A stretch of 64,000 bases of DNA from Rossellomorea marisflavi (GTDB lineage: Bacteria > Bacillota > Bacilli > Bacillales > Bacillaceae_B), in NCBI RefSeq assembly GCF_009806575.1, contig NZ_CP047095.1, positions 3,848,001 to 3,912,000 on the forward strand, given 5' to 3'. This document shows, piece by piece, positions 1 to 8,245 of the stretch. Both the position numbers and the translations under genes were made by a program. Position 1 is the first letter of the stretch. Every line of letters starts with the position of its first letter. Below the pieces are notes generated by a model, which saw nothing but the letters and a program-made list of their open reading frames with translations, made no database searches and was not told the origin of the DNA.

Positions 1-1
1 C

Positions 2-1216
2 ATCGCCAAGTGTGTACATTATGCCTGCGCAGTGGATGAACGAGGTAGGGAGGTCAAGAAAAGCTTCTCATTCCGTCAGTCCAGACAAGGCTTTGAAACC
101 TTTTACGCTACCATCCTAAAGGTGATGGAATCTCATCAAAAGAAGAATGTAGTCGTTGGATTTGAACCTACCGGTCATTACTGGATGAATTTATCCTCGT
201 ACCTTACGGATCGGGGCATTCGCTTTGTTCTCGTCAACCCTCTCCATGTGAAGCAAACCAAAGAATTGGATGACAACCTACAGAGTAAAAACGATCCGAA
301 AGACGCTCGTGTCATTGCCAAGATGATACCGCAAGGCTATTACAGTATTCCTCGTGACATGACTCCTATTGAAGCAGAGTTGCGTCATGGTTCGGCATTT
401 AGGGCTCGTCTGAAAAAACAAGGAGCGTCGACTCAAAACCGGATCAAGCGATGGATTGATCTATACTTCCCTGAGTTTATTTCGGTTTATAAGTCCATTG
501 GAATGAACGCCTCCACTGTTCTTTCTTCTTATCCTCTTCCGGAAGACCTTGTGAGAGAAGATCCTGAGAAGCTCTTGGAGAACCTCAAGAACCTGGGAGG
601 TAAGCATTTCTCGGTTAAAAACCTTACTAAGCTTCTTGATGTCGCGGCCACATCTATTGGCTATCAGGAGAGTCCTGAAATGGCACGGGCAGAAATCCAA
701 ATTCTATTGACACAGATGAAGCTGCTTGAAGAACAACTGGTAAGCATAGAAAAGCAGTTAGTGACGTTGGCGAAACAGATGACAGATTTCGATCTGTTCC
801 TTTCGGTCCCTGGTATTGGAGAAAACACCGTAGTAGAGATCCTTTCAGAAATAGGAGCCTTTTCACACTATAAGAGTCCACGCCAAATCCTAAAATTAGC
901 GGGTCTTACGTTAGTCACCAATTCCTCGGGAAAAAAAGAAGGGAACAAGCGATTGTCTAAACGCGGGCGGAAACGGCTACGCTCCTTGATATATAAGGCG
1001 ATTTTCCCGATTTTACACGCCATACCAGCGTTTCGGTCCCTGTACGATTACTATAGTGAACATCGCGAACACCCCGTCGCTAAGAAAGAAGCGTTGTTAA
1101 TCCTATGTCGGAAATTGATTCAAGTCCTTCATGGTTTAAGCAAAAGGGGCGAAACATTCAATGAAGAGCGTATGGTAGCTGATATCTCCTTCTTTGGTAA
1201 TCAAGAAGCTGCGTAA
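2..1216 (+). CDS. IS110-family transposase, 5' end cut by window edge
   Basis: Transposase of the IS110 family, which recombines DNA with a RuvC-like DEDD domain and a C-terminal serine domain. The first start codon in the window is a GTG at 32, but the frame is open to base 2 and reads IAKCVHYACAVDERG, which matches the family's N-terminus just after the first catalytic Asp (GIDIAK). The true start therefore lies outside the window. The C-terminal half has a helix-hairpin-helix stretch (LSVPGIGENTVVEI) and the conserved NSSGKK...LSKRG region that normally carries the serine. No frameshift is visible, so the gene is probably intact. About 280 bases of apparently non-coding sequence follow before ordinary chromosome resumes. 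Confidence 0.93.
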   Translation: MAKCVHYACAVDERGREVKKSFSFRQSRQGFETFYATILKVMESHQKKNVVVGFEPTGHYWMNLSSYLTDRGIRFVLVNPLHVKQTKELDDNLQSKNDPKDARVIAKMIPQGYYSIPRDMTPIEAELRHGSAFRARLKKQGASTQNRIKRWIDLYFPEFISVYKSIGMNASTVLSSYPLPEDLVREDPEKLLENLKNLGGKHFSVKNLTKLLDVAATSIGYQESPEMARAEIQILLTQMKLLEEQLVSIEKQLVTLAKQMTDFDLFLSVPGIGENTVVEILSEIGAFSHYKSPRQILKLAGLTLVTNSSGKKEGNKRLSKRGRKRLRSLIYKAIFPILHAIPAFRSLYDYYSEHREHPVAKKEALLILCRKLIQVLHGLSKRGETFNEERMVADISFFGNQEAA

Positions 1217-1500
1217 CATCTACGCTCGCTTAATTAAAACAACCTAGACACTGAGAAGCCGGCACACACAAGACTTTCGACGATCATCTTAGATCAGTCC
1301 ATGCAGGAGCATAAGCTGGCCTCTGCGTTAAGGCGAGACCCAACGAAGGAATGTGAGCACATAGATGCCAGGAGATATGGGAGGGTGAGTCCCCTTAACA
1401 AGCAGAGATCAAAGGTGCCCATAAGAATTAAAAAGGGGGGATTTATCCAATCTCCTGACGCAACGCGTAGGCTCGATCCCCTTTATTTTGAATAAATGAT
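1217..1500 (+). other. Non-coding 3' flank of the IS110 element
   Basis: No credible gene. It contains short hairpins, for example GCCT/AGGC around 1319-1337 and GGGA/TCCC around 1380-1394. It probably belongs to the insertion sequence, because IS110 relatives carry a long non-coding end that in some groups encodes the bridge RNA. The element's exact right end cannot be fixed, since IS110 elements lack terminal inverted repeats. Confidence 0.4.
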
Positions 1501-1595
1501 AAATGAAGGAATGAAGAAAATCCGAAAGGATATTCAAAAAAATTTTTCACCTAAGAAAAGTGTTGGGAACACCCGTCATAATAACTTTTTCCGAG

Positions 1596-1632
1596 GGAGT
1601 CAAGCGCCTTCCGCTCCAATCCACTCTGCGTT
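1596..1632. repeat. Fragment of a Bacillus-type dispersed repeat
   Basis: GAGTCAAGCGCCTTCCGCTC followed by CAATCCACTCTG matches, from memory, the right end of a large palindromic repeat common in Bacillus genomes. Only this end is present; the left arm is missing. The rest of 1500-1840 holds nothing recognisable apart from an 11-base direct repeat (CCATCTTGAAA, about 1738 and 1776). Confidence 0.4.
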
Positions 1633-1840
1633 TTCTATTAAGGATAGTAACGGTGGGACACTCCGAACCATCCCTCCTTTACAAACCATTCACAAAAAAT
1701 GAGAATAATAGATGGGCACATCACCCATTTTATGAACCATCTTGAAATCCATCACCACGACCTCAACACCATCCATCTTGAAACCAACCCAATAACTGAA
1801 TCGTAAATAAGGAAAAGCATCCAGCGAAAGGAGCACCCAC

Positions 1841-4099
1841 GTGAAAAAGATCATCCGATTCCTCACCTTCAACGGCGTCTTCTTCATCCCGGCCATTATC
1901 CTGAGTGTTATGCTCTGGAGCGGATACAATGACTCTATCTCAGATGGGAAACTCAAAACGGACGACATCGATCGGCTCTACACATTTGATGGAGGAAACC
2001 GTGTCATTGGCATTACATTTGACCATGTACCAATGACACAAATGACTGCCAGTATGTACGATACGAAAACCAAGCAAAAACTCCGGTCCTGGACATCCGG
2101 AAGCTACTCTTTTGATGAAATGTCGGCGACAATTCAAGGAAAACAGCTTCTGCTCGCATCCAAAAGCCCTGCAGAAGATCTTGAGATCTACAATTATTTT
2201 CCCGATGATGACCGAAAGGAACTGGTCAAAAAAAGACTCACCATCCCTTCTTTCCTGAACTCGAATACATATCAGTGGAATGGTCGAATGATTTTCTCTG
2301 GAGGAAGCGAAGGGACCGCTCTCATACTCGGGGAACTGAAAGATGGAAGATTCCTTCTTCACAATCTGAATGAGGAAGACCTCCCGGCAAGACCCACCAG
2401 GATGGAACCTGTCATGAATACCTTTAACGGCCAGACCCGCATCCCGATCTTTGAAGTCACGCTTAAAAATGATCAAAAGGCCTTTGTCAGCGCCATATCA
2501 GACGACAAAGATCACCTCAGTGTCTACGTTGCCGACGAAGAGGACCAGTTCCCCATCATGGGAGATGCGGTCGAGAAGCAAATGCAGCGCGACATCGGCC
2601 GGGAGCAGGAGATGGCCGTGGATGTAGAATGGGAATACCCCAACAGGGCCCGACTGGTGAAGGCTGACGGGGAACTCGGAAAAGTCGTACCGACACCAGA
2701 GCCGGTTTATCAAACAAAGGTGTACCAGCTGAACGACGAGGAAGTGCTGATTGCAGGATCCACCGAAGAGGACGATGCGAAAGGAAAACTGACCGGGTTC
2801 ATATACAACCACAACACAGGCAAAGCCGCCTCTGTAGACCCCATTTTCAACTCGTTATCCTTTAAGTACCTTGAAGACAGCGGGCTTTCGTTCCATAAAA
2901 ACCTGGAGAGTACCTCCCTTTACTATGCATACAACAACCGATCCACAGGTGTATACAATATGGATTCTAAGATAATGAACGAATGGACGGCGGCAGATAT
3001 TGTTGCTATGGAAAACGCCGATCCTTCCCATGAAAAATCGTTCAATTCCTTCAAAGGCTATATACTCGAAGGAGGGGCACTCGTGCTGAACTGGGTGATC
3101 TGGATTGTCATCCCGCTTCTGCTTCTTGCTGTCGTGTTCATTCTTCCTCCTATTTTCAGGATCATCAGAAGGAAGAAGCTTTCAGAAGGTGAAACAATGA
3201 CTGCCGAGATCATAGAAATAGAGGAGACGGGCAGCTATCTGAACGAGCAGCCGGTTGTGAGAATCCAGCTCAGATTCATACATGAAGGGGAGCGGATCGA
3301 GAAGACGGTCAAAACCGTCGTTTCCTATGTTCAGATGCCACGTCCGGGACAGCAGATCCTGATCCACTATCACCAGAAAAAACAAAAGGTGACGCCGCTT
3401 AAAGAAGGGGATGAGATCAGGAAGACCCAACCGGAAATGATCAACGGGGCCGTGTTGCAAAAAGTGGAGTCCTACGGGATGGTCGGACGGGGACATGTCG
3501 TCCTGCTCACATTTGAAGACAATCGGGAAAGCTATCCCATCCCTACCGTCCAAGCTCCCGGATTTGCGTTTAAAGAGGGAGAAAAAGCCGATTTGATGCG
3601 AATCAACGGGCAACTGAAGATGGTCGCTTACGGTGACGAAATCATGAACCGATCCGGAAAAGACGTCACCGTCACGGGGACCGTCCTCCGTGCCCAGACG
3701 TTCCCGATCGCCCTGCATGATCAGACCCCGGTCCTCCTGGATCTGACGATATCCTCCAGTGGAAAATCCGTTCAAAGGACCGTGAGTCAGTTCATCCCGA
3801 GTCATATTACGGTCGAACCTGGCACCACCATCCAGATTCAAACCAAACAAGAAGACCTGGATAAAGAGCTTGCCCTCGCAAACGAAAAACAAGGAAGCGC
3901 CACGATCACCAGTGTGTCCTTTATCGGCGTGGTAGGAAACCTTCCTCTCGCCACCATTCACGCTGATCGAAACGGCATACAGTATGAAATCAAGCAGACG
4001 ATCGACCCGATCACGGGTGTCATGCCAGGCGATGAATGCTGGATTGCCTATAACGAAAGGACGCATCAAGCACTCATCATCAAATACGCGTCCATATAA
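1841..4099 (+). CDS. Large two-helix membrane protein with repeated beta modules
   Basis: Unknown function. The GTG start is supported by AAAGGAG eight bases upstream. Residues about 8-27 form a membrane anchor, 28-410 a large soluble domain, and 414-440 a second helix (WVIWIVIPLLLLAVVFILPP) followed by basic RRKK. The 300-residue tail appears to hold four copies of a roughly 70-residue beta-rich module. Each starts with a (T/G)xxI/V strand and ends near a PG(Q/T/D)xxxI/W turn, resembling DUF3592-type domains. The charge distribution suggests the first domain faces outside and the tail the cytoplasm. It stands alone, between the IS flank and a convergent gene. Confidence 0.75.
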   Translation: MKKIIRFLTFNGVFFIPAIILSVMLWSGYNDSISDGKLKTDDIDRLYTFDGGNRVIGITFDHVPMTQMTASMYDTKTKQKLRSWTSGSYSFDEMSATIQGKQLLLASKSPAEDLEIYNYFPDDDRKELVKKRLTIPSFLNSNTYQWNGRMIFSGGSEGTALILGELKDGRFLLHNLNEEDLPARPTRMEPVMNTFNGQTRIPIFEVTLKNDQKAFVSAISDDKDHLSVYVADEEDQFPIMGDAVEKQMQRDIGREQEMAVDVEWEYPNRARLVKADGELGKVVPTPEPVYQTKVYQLNDEEVLIAGSTEEDDAKGKLTGFIYNHNTGKAASVDPIFNSLSFKYLEDSGLSFHKNLESTSLYYAYNNRSTGVYNMDSKIMNEWTAADIVAMENADPSHEKSFNSFKGYILEGGALVLNWVIWIVIPLLLLAVVFILPPIFRIIRRKKLSEGETMTAEIIEIEETGSYLNEQPVVRIQLRFIHEGERIEKTVKTVVSYVQMPRPGQQILIHYHQKKQKVTPLKEGDEIRKTQPEMINGAVLQKVESYGMVGRGHVVLLTFEDNRESYPIPTVQAPGFAFKEGEKADLMRINGQLKMVAYGDEIMNRSGKDVTVTGTVLRAQTFPIALHDQTPVLLDLTISSSGKSVQRTVSQFIPSHITVEPGTTIQIQTKQEDLDKELALANEKQGSATITSVSFIGVVGNLPLATIHADRNGIQYEIKQTIDPITGVMPGDECWIAYNERTHQALIIKYASI

Positions 4100-4101
4100 A
4101 A

Positions 4102-4132
4102 AAAAGCGTTCCTCTTCTGGAGGAGCGCTTTT
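4102..4132. terminator. Bidirectional terminator
   Basis: AAAAGCG(T)TCCTC-TTCT-GGAGGA(G)CGCTTTT hairpin between two convergent genes. It has A-runs on the left and T-runs on the right, so it can serve both strands. Confidence 0.85.
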
Positions 4133-4137
4133 CACCT

Positions 4138-4440
4138 TTATGCACGTGTTTCAAACTTGCGGAGGACCCTGTCATAGATAAAATTCCCGAACGGGATGAA
4201 GGCGACCAACACTCCTGCCACGGACCATTTCAGATGCCAGCGCACTTTGAACGTCACGTAAGCGAGGATCAACAGATAGATCACGAACAAACCACCATGA
4301 AGTGAGCCGACAATCGTGACGGCCATGGGGATATCCGCCATATATTTAAGCGGCATGGCGATCAAAAGCAGAATCAAAAGCGACATTCCTTCAACAAAAC
4401 CGGCCTGACGAAGCCGACCGATACTCGTTGTATGTTGCAT
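4138..4440 (-). CDS. DUF3817 membrane protein (YdzA-like)
   Basis: A 100-residue protein with three predicted membrane helices, matching the DUF3817 family (B. subtilis YdzA type). Family members are short integral membrane proteins without a settled function. The ATG at 4440 is chosen over a TTG at 4446 because GGGAGG lies seven bases upstream of it. It ends back-to-back with the large membrane protein and shares its terminator. It is monocistronic. Confidence 0.8.
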   Translation of the reverse strand: MQHTTSIGRLRQAGFVEGMSLLILLLIAMPLKYMADIPMAVTIVGSLHGGLFVIYLLILAYVTFKVRWHLKWSVAGVLVAFIPFGNFIYDRVLRKFETRA

Positions 4441-4689
4441 ACTCAAACCTCCCTGAGCTAAAGCTTGTTTTCCTCCTTCTAATATAAACGAAAGAAGTGA
4501 GGTACATGCCTGAATCGGTCAAAGATTCGAAATTTGTTCATGATTAAGGAATGAAATCCCTTGTCCTGATCGAAGCAGAAAAAAATCGGGAACAACCCGC
4601 GACTCCTGGTAGAGCGACCAAAACAATCCGCAAGCCTGTCAAATATTCAACATGGGTCCTTTGTAAGAGAGTAGGACAATCCCAAAACG

Positions 4690-4698
4690 TGTTATAAT
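4690..4698 (+). promoter_or_regulatory. Extended -10 promoter of the holin-like toxin
   Basis: TGTTATAAT is a perfect extended -10 (TGnTATAAT). No good -35 is visible, as expected for this class. Transcription would start near 4705, giving a leader of about 65 bases. Confidence 0.65.
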
Positions 4699-4721
4699 AG
4701 AGGTACACAACATATATGGGG

Positions 4722-4930
4722 GCAGCGGCTCACCCACTCCTGATTTCATTCGGAAGGGGGTGATACGCTTATGATAGCAATAGGTGATGTGCTTCATCTG
4801 ATGATTGCGTTTGGTTCGCTTATTGTGGCGATTATCGCGGTTACCGAAAAAAAGAAGTAACCATCGTCCCCATGGCCTTGAGGAAAATCAATGATTACTT
4901 CACTTTCGATTGACTCTTGTGAGCCGCTGC
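4722..4930 (+). repeat. 12-bp inverted repeat enclosing the toxin ORF
   Basis: GCAGCGGCTCAC at 4722-4733 is the exact reverse complement of GTGAGCCGCTGC at 4919-4930. In the mRNA the 5' leader could pair with the 3' region across the whole ORF. A second palindrome, CTGCATTCATGCAG, overlaps the right arm at 4927-4940. Confidence 0.75.
4771..4860 (+). CDS. Holin-like type I toxin peptide, 29 residues
   Basis: MIAIGDVLHLMIAFGSLIVA followed by IIAVTEKKK: one hydrophobic helix with a Lys-rich tail, matching the 'putative holin-like toxin' family of Firmicutes (LMIAFG core). Such peptides insert in the membrane and are usually silenced by an antisense RNA. A very strong ribosome binding site (GAAGGGGGTGAT) precedes the ATG. 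Leader and 3' region are complementary over 12 bases, a factor-independent terminator follows, and a promoter-like sequence on the other strand faces the gene. It is not in a prophage context. The family is recognised by eye; toxicity is inferred. Confidence 0.75.
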   Translation: MIAIGDVLHLMIAFGSLIVAIIAVTEKKK

Positions 4931-4951
4931 ATTCATGCAGGTTATGTTGTG

Positions 4952-4991
4952 AAGGAGTCCCGATGGCAGTCGGGGCTCCTTGTTTTATTTT
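4952..4991 (+). terminator. Terminator of the toxin mRNA
   Basis: AAGGAGTCCCGA-TGGCAG-TCGGGGCTCCTT hairpin with a single G-T type mismatch, followed by GTTTTATTTT. Confidence 0.85.
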
Positions 4992-5005
4992 GGTTTCGTA
5001 CTTCT

Positions 5006-5035
5006 ATTATATACGCTAAGCCTGGATTTAGTAAA
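5006..5035 (-). promoter_or_regulatory. Candidate promoter for an antisense antitoxin RNA
   Basis: On the minus strand TTTACT (5035-5030), an 18-base spacer and TATAAT (5011-5006) face the toxin gene. A transcript starting near 4999 would be complementary to the toxin terminator and 3' region, including the 4919-4930 arm. The 3' end of the RNA is not clear; a GGTTAC/GTAACC hairpin near 4838-4863 is one option. Confidence 0.5.
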
Positions 5036-5049
5036 GAAATTACACAACA

Positions 5050-7041
5050 TCAGCCGAATGAGACAAGCTTTTTCGCTTCATTTCTTCCCTCTTTTGTCAC
5101 CGTGCATCCACGAGCCCCTTTATGGATGGTGATCCAGCCCCGCTCCTTGAGCTCTTGAATGATTGATTTCACTTTGGATTCTCCGATCGACATGCCCTTT
5201 TGCCTGAGCTGGTCGACCATTTTTCTCCGTCCTATTCCATATGTATGATAAATCGTGAGCAGCACCTGCTCTTCTTCGGAAAGGGCAGATGATGAAAATC
5301 CCCGGCCCTCTGCCTCCCTGATCAAATATGGAGGGAGATCAGGAAGCTCAATTCGTTCACCAGGGGGTCTGATATTGATGACGTACTCCACTACATTAGT
5401 CAGCTCCCGGATATTTCCCGGCCAGGGGTGCTGAACAAGGAACTGAAGGGCTTCCTCTGTAAACACCTCGTGCAGATGATAATGTTCTTCCTCTGAATAA
5501 ACATTCAGATAGCTCAGCAATAATGAGGTGATGTCTTCCCTCCTCTGCCTCAAAGAGTGTGTCTGCAGGGGAAGGACGTTCAAGCGGTAATAAAGATCCT
5601 CCCGAAAACTCCCCTCCGCCACTCTTTCCTCCAGATTGATATTCGTGGCCGCAATGACCCGGACGTCGATCGGTACAAGTTCTGTTCCTCCGACTCTCCT
5701 CACGACCCCTTCCTGAAGGACGCGAAGCAGTTTCACTTGGAGGGACAGCGGCGCATCCCCGATCTCGTCCATGAAGATGGTCCCCCCATGGGCTTCCTCG
5801 AACAGCCCATGTTTCCCTCCTTTTTTCGCACCAGTGTAGGCCCCTTCTACATAACCGAATAGCTCGCTCTCGAGTATCGACGGGGAAAGGGCAGCGAAAT
5901 TCACCGGCACAAACGCCTGCCCCGCCCGTCCCGAACCGTTATGGATCGCTTGGGCCAGCAGCTCCTTCCCTGTCCCGCTTTCTCCCTGAATCAGGATGGT
6001 GGAGTTGCTTTTGGCCATACGCTTCGCCATGTCGATCATCCGAGTGACCTCAGGATTCTTCGATGACAGTTCGTCGAATACGTGTCGCGGAATGAACCTG
6101 TGATGCTGGATCTTAGACCTGAGGGCCGTATCTAGGCGCCTGAAGCTATCATAATTCCGACATTCCACCAAATAGCAGATGACTCCCTCCTGATTTTCAA
6201 CCCGGTCGACGGAGACAATGAACAAATTGCCGCCGATCTCGACGATTTCTTCCTCCCCCAGCTGATCAAGAGGCGTTTCTTCACCCATCAAGTCCGAAAT
6301 CTTCTCCCCGTCGAAGATCCACTTCATTTTTTCGTTGGCGTAGGTAATGTTTCCATGCGGATCACAGAACATCAGGGCTTTGGAGTATTTATCAAAGATC
6401 GTCGTCAGCAACAGGTTGGAGCGGTCCAGCTTACGGTTGAGGGTGGAAAGGTAGCGCGTGAGATGCACAATCTCACTGACGAACTCTGAAGAAGCCAAGG
6501 CTCCTGCGTCTTCCAGGATCTCAAGCTGGGCCATGACCTCCGTAATGGTGGTGATATCCACTTGCCGATGACCGATGTTGATGACCTGCTTGACCCCTTC
6601 AGGAACAAGATGAGGTTCACCTGGTGTAATGGAGACATCGCAAGGTCGGTATTCCTTGATCCCCGGGTAATACGGATGGAAGTTGAACGAGTGGAATCCC
6701 TGGCTCTTCAGTTGTGCGATCGATTCGATGCAGCTTTCCTCTGTATCATTCACAAGAAGGATATCAGTCGTCTCCTGAAGGGAAAAGACGGGTTCAATGA
6801 ACTCATAGCTCATGGTCCTCCTTGCCACGATGAGCTTTTGTCCGGAAGAAAGGTTGTTTGATATCATCCTGCCGACCAGGTCGCTTGTCACCAGGATGAG
6901 GGGACAGGACCGGTCTGGCTCCATCCCTTTCTCCAGTGCAAACCCCTTTACCTGTACCCGATCGCCCAGGTAGCGGTTCAACTGTTCCATCATGCTGTTC
7001 AATGTATTCTTCCCAAGGGAGACCACCGCTAATTCCTTCAT
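5050..7041 (-). CDS. Sigma-54-dependent transcription activator of the nhaC-iadA operon
   Basis: Enhancer-binding protein of 663 residues. An unassigned N-terminal sensor region (about 1-190) is followed by a PAS-like domain (about 205-310). The AAA+ domain (about 325-560) has Walker A GESGTGKE, the sigma-54 contact loop as GAYTGA, and FMDEIGD. The C-terminus (about 590-663) lacks the usual Fis helix-turn-helix. It reads as a winged helix instead (RRKMVDQLRQKG...ERGWITIHKGARG). It is the last gene of an operon with iadA 16 bases upstream, and a textbook -24/-12 promoter lies before the first gene. It most likely activates its own operon in response to a dipeptide or amino acid. The inducer is unknown. 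Confidence 0.9.
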   Translation of the reverse strand: MKELAVVSLGKNTLNSMMEQLNRYLGDRVQVKGFALEKGMEPDRSCPLILVTSDLVGRMISNNLSSGQKLIVARRTMSYEFIEPVFSLQETTDILLVNDTEESCIESIAQLKSQGFHSFNFHPYYPGIKEYRPCDVSITPGEPHLVPEGVKQVINIGHRQVDITTITEVMAQLEILEDAGALASSEFVSEIVHLTRYLSTLNRKLDRSNLLLTTIFDKYSKALMFCDPHGNITYANEKMKWIFDGEKISDLMGEETPLDQLGEEEIVEIGGNLFIVSVDRVENQEGVICYLVECRNYDSFRRLDTALRSKIQHHRFIPRHVFDELSSKNPEVTRMIDMAKRMAKSNSTILIQGESGTGKELLAQAIHNGSGRAGQAFVPVNFAALSPSILESELFGYVEGAYTGAKKGGKHGLFEEAHGGTIFMDEIGDAPLSLQVKLLRVLQEGVVRRVGGTELVPIDVRVIAATNINLEERVAEGSFREDLYYRLNVLPLQTHSLRQRREDITSLLLSYLNVYSEEEHYHLHEVFTEEALQFLVQHPWPGNIRELTNVVEYVINIRPPGERIELPDLPPYLIREAEGRGFSSSALSEEEQVLLTIYHTYGIGRRKMVDQLRQKGMSIGESKVKSIIQELKERGWITIHKGARGCTVTKEGRNEAKKLVSFG

Positions 7042-7057
7042 CCATTACACTCCTTCT

Positions 7058-8218
7058 TTACTCAAACACACCACGCTTCACCACGTCATACCCTTCTACA
7101 AATACCTCACCATTTATAAAGACGTCGCGTACGGCCAACGCATCATCAAGGAGGATGAAGTCAGCAGCTCCTCCCTCCACGAGCATCCCCCGCCCATGCT
7201 CAAGTCCAAGTCCTTTTGCAGGGTTGGCGGTGAAAGGCTTGATGGCCTCCTCCAATGAGAGTCCTTCTTCAACAACGAGCTCCTGAAGGGCAGTCAGATT
7301 CGGTTCGACTCCAGCCACTTTCAGTCCGATCAGCTGACCGTTTTCATCAAAGGTCGGCAGGCTCCCATTCGCATCGGAGCTGACAGTGATCGCATCGATT
7401 GAAACGCCTTTATCGAGAAGGTAGGTGACGCCCTGTGCAGGCGAAAGACTCCCAGCTGCCGTCTTTGTCTGGATATTCGACGTCAGGTCGATCAGCCCGC
7501 CCCGACCTGCAAATTCAACTGACGCATCGAGCAGCTCGCTTGTACGGTTGATATGGGTCGGACTGAACAAGGAAATCGGTAAATCCGTCGACTCCAGTAC
7601 GTCGTAAATCTGTTGGTACCGTCCTTTTCCCGAACCCATATGAAGGTGGATGAATCCTTTTTTCTTGGACAGCATCGATGCCACCCGGACATAGGAGGCG
7701 AGTCGTCTCAGTTCCTCGGTGGTCACGTAGGAAGCGCGGTGGTCTTCGATGGCCAGCTTCAACCCAAGTACTTCACTGAAGAACATGATGTCTTCCCGGA
7801 TATCACCGGTGATCGAGTTCGGCGGATAGCCGTAGCCCCCCGTCAGCATGAAGGCGTTCATTCCCTCTTCCCGAAGTGACTTCACTTTGGACAGCAGACT
7901 TTTCGTGCTCCTACCCACGTCGTTGGTCCCCAACAGCCCCACCACGGATGTGATACCGTTCTTCACAAGGGAACTGAGTCGGACCTCCGGCGTGCTGGAT
8001 GAAAATCCGCCTTCGCCTCCCCCTCCGGTCAGATGGACATGCCTGTCAACCAATCCTGGGATCATATGCATCCCGTTTGCTTCAATCACAGTATGATCAG
8101 TGGAGCCGAGGCTCAGGTCCGTTCCGATCTCGATGATCTTACCGCCCCCGACCAATACATCCCGGACTCCGGCGAATTGTGGTGTATATACGTTTGCTTG
8201 TTTAATCAATTTTAACAT
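7058..8218 (-). CDS. iadA: Isoaspartyl dipeptidase (beta-aspartyl peptidase)
   Basis: Amidohydrolase-fold zinc peptidase that hydrolyses beta-aspartyl dipeptides arising from isomerised proteins or cyanophycin. Visible metal and active-site elements are HVH in DRHVHLTGGGGEGGF (near residue 62), GGYGYPP, a bridging-lysine-replacing or acidic segment near EDHRASY, HLHMGSGKGRY, THINRT and the Asp in VSSDANG. The length (386) fits the family. It is cytoplasmic, with no signal peptide. It lies between the NhaC-type transporter and the sigma-54 activator, so import plus cleavage of a peptide or aspartate compound is a reasonable role. Confidence 0.92.
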   Translation of the reverse strand: MLKLIKQANVYTPQFAGVRDVLVGGGKIIEIGTDLSLGSTDHTVIEANGMHMIPGLVDRHVHLTGGGGEGGFSSSTPEVRLSSLVKNGITSVVGLLGTNDVGRSTKSLLSKVKSLREEGMNAFMLTGGYGYPPNSITGDIREDIMFFSEVLGLKLAIEDHRASYVTTEELRRLASYVRVASMLSKKKGFIHLHMGSGKGRYQQIYDVLESTDLPISLFSPTHINRTSELLDASVEFAGRGGLIDLTSNIQTKTAAGSLSPAQGVTYLLDKGVSIDAITVSSDANGSLPTFDENGQLIGLKVAGVEPNLTALQELVVEEGLSLEEAIKPFTANPAKGLGLEHGRGMLVEGGAADFILLDDALAVRDVFINGEVFVEGYDVVKRGVFE

Positions 8219-8245
8219 GAGTGATTTCCTTTCTGTCGTTGAACT

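Noticed and set aside
1301-1745. Small open frames downstream of the transposase
   Set aside because: No ribosome binding sites, low-complexity translations, and overlap with repeat and IS flank sequence.
3182-4135. 317-codon open frame on the minus strand
   Set aside because: It lies opposite the large membrane protein, has no ribosome binding site, and crosses the terminator. It is a shadow of the real gene.
4771-4860. Holin gene as a sign of a prophage
   Set aside because: No lysin, portal, capsid or integrase gene lies nearby. The peptide family is a chromosomal type I toxin-like group despite its name.
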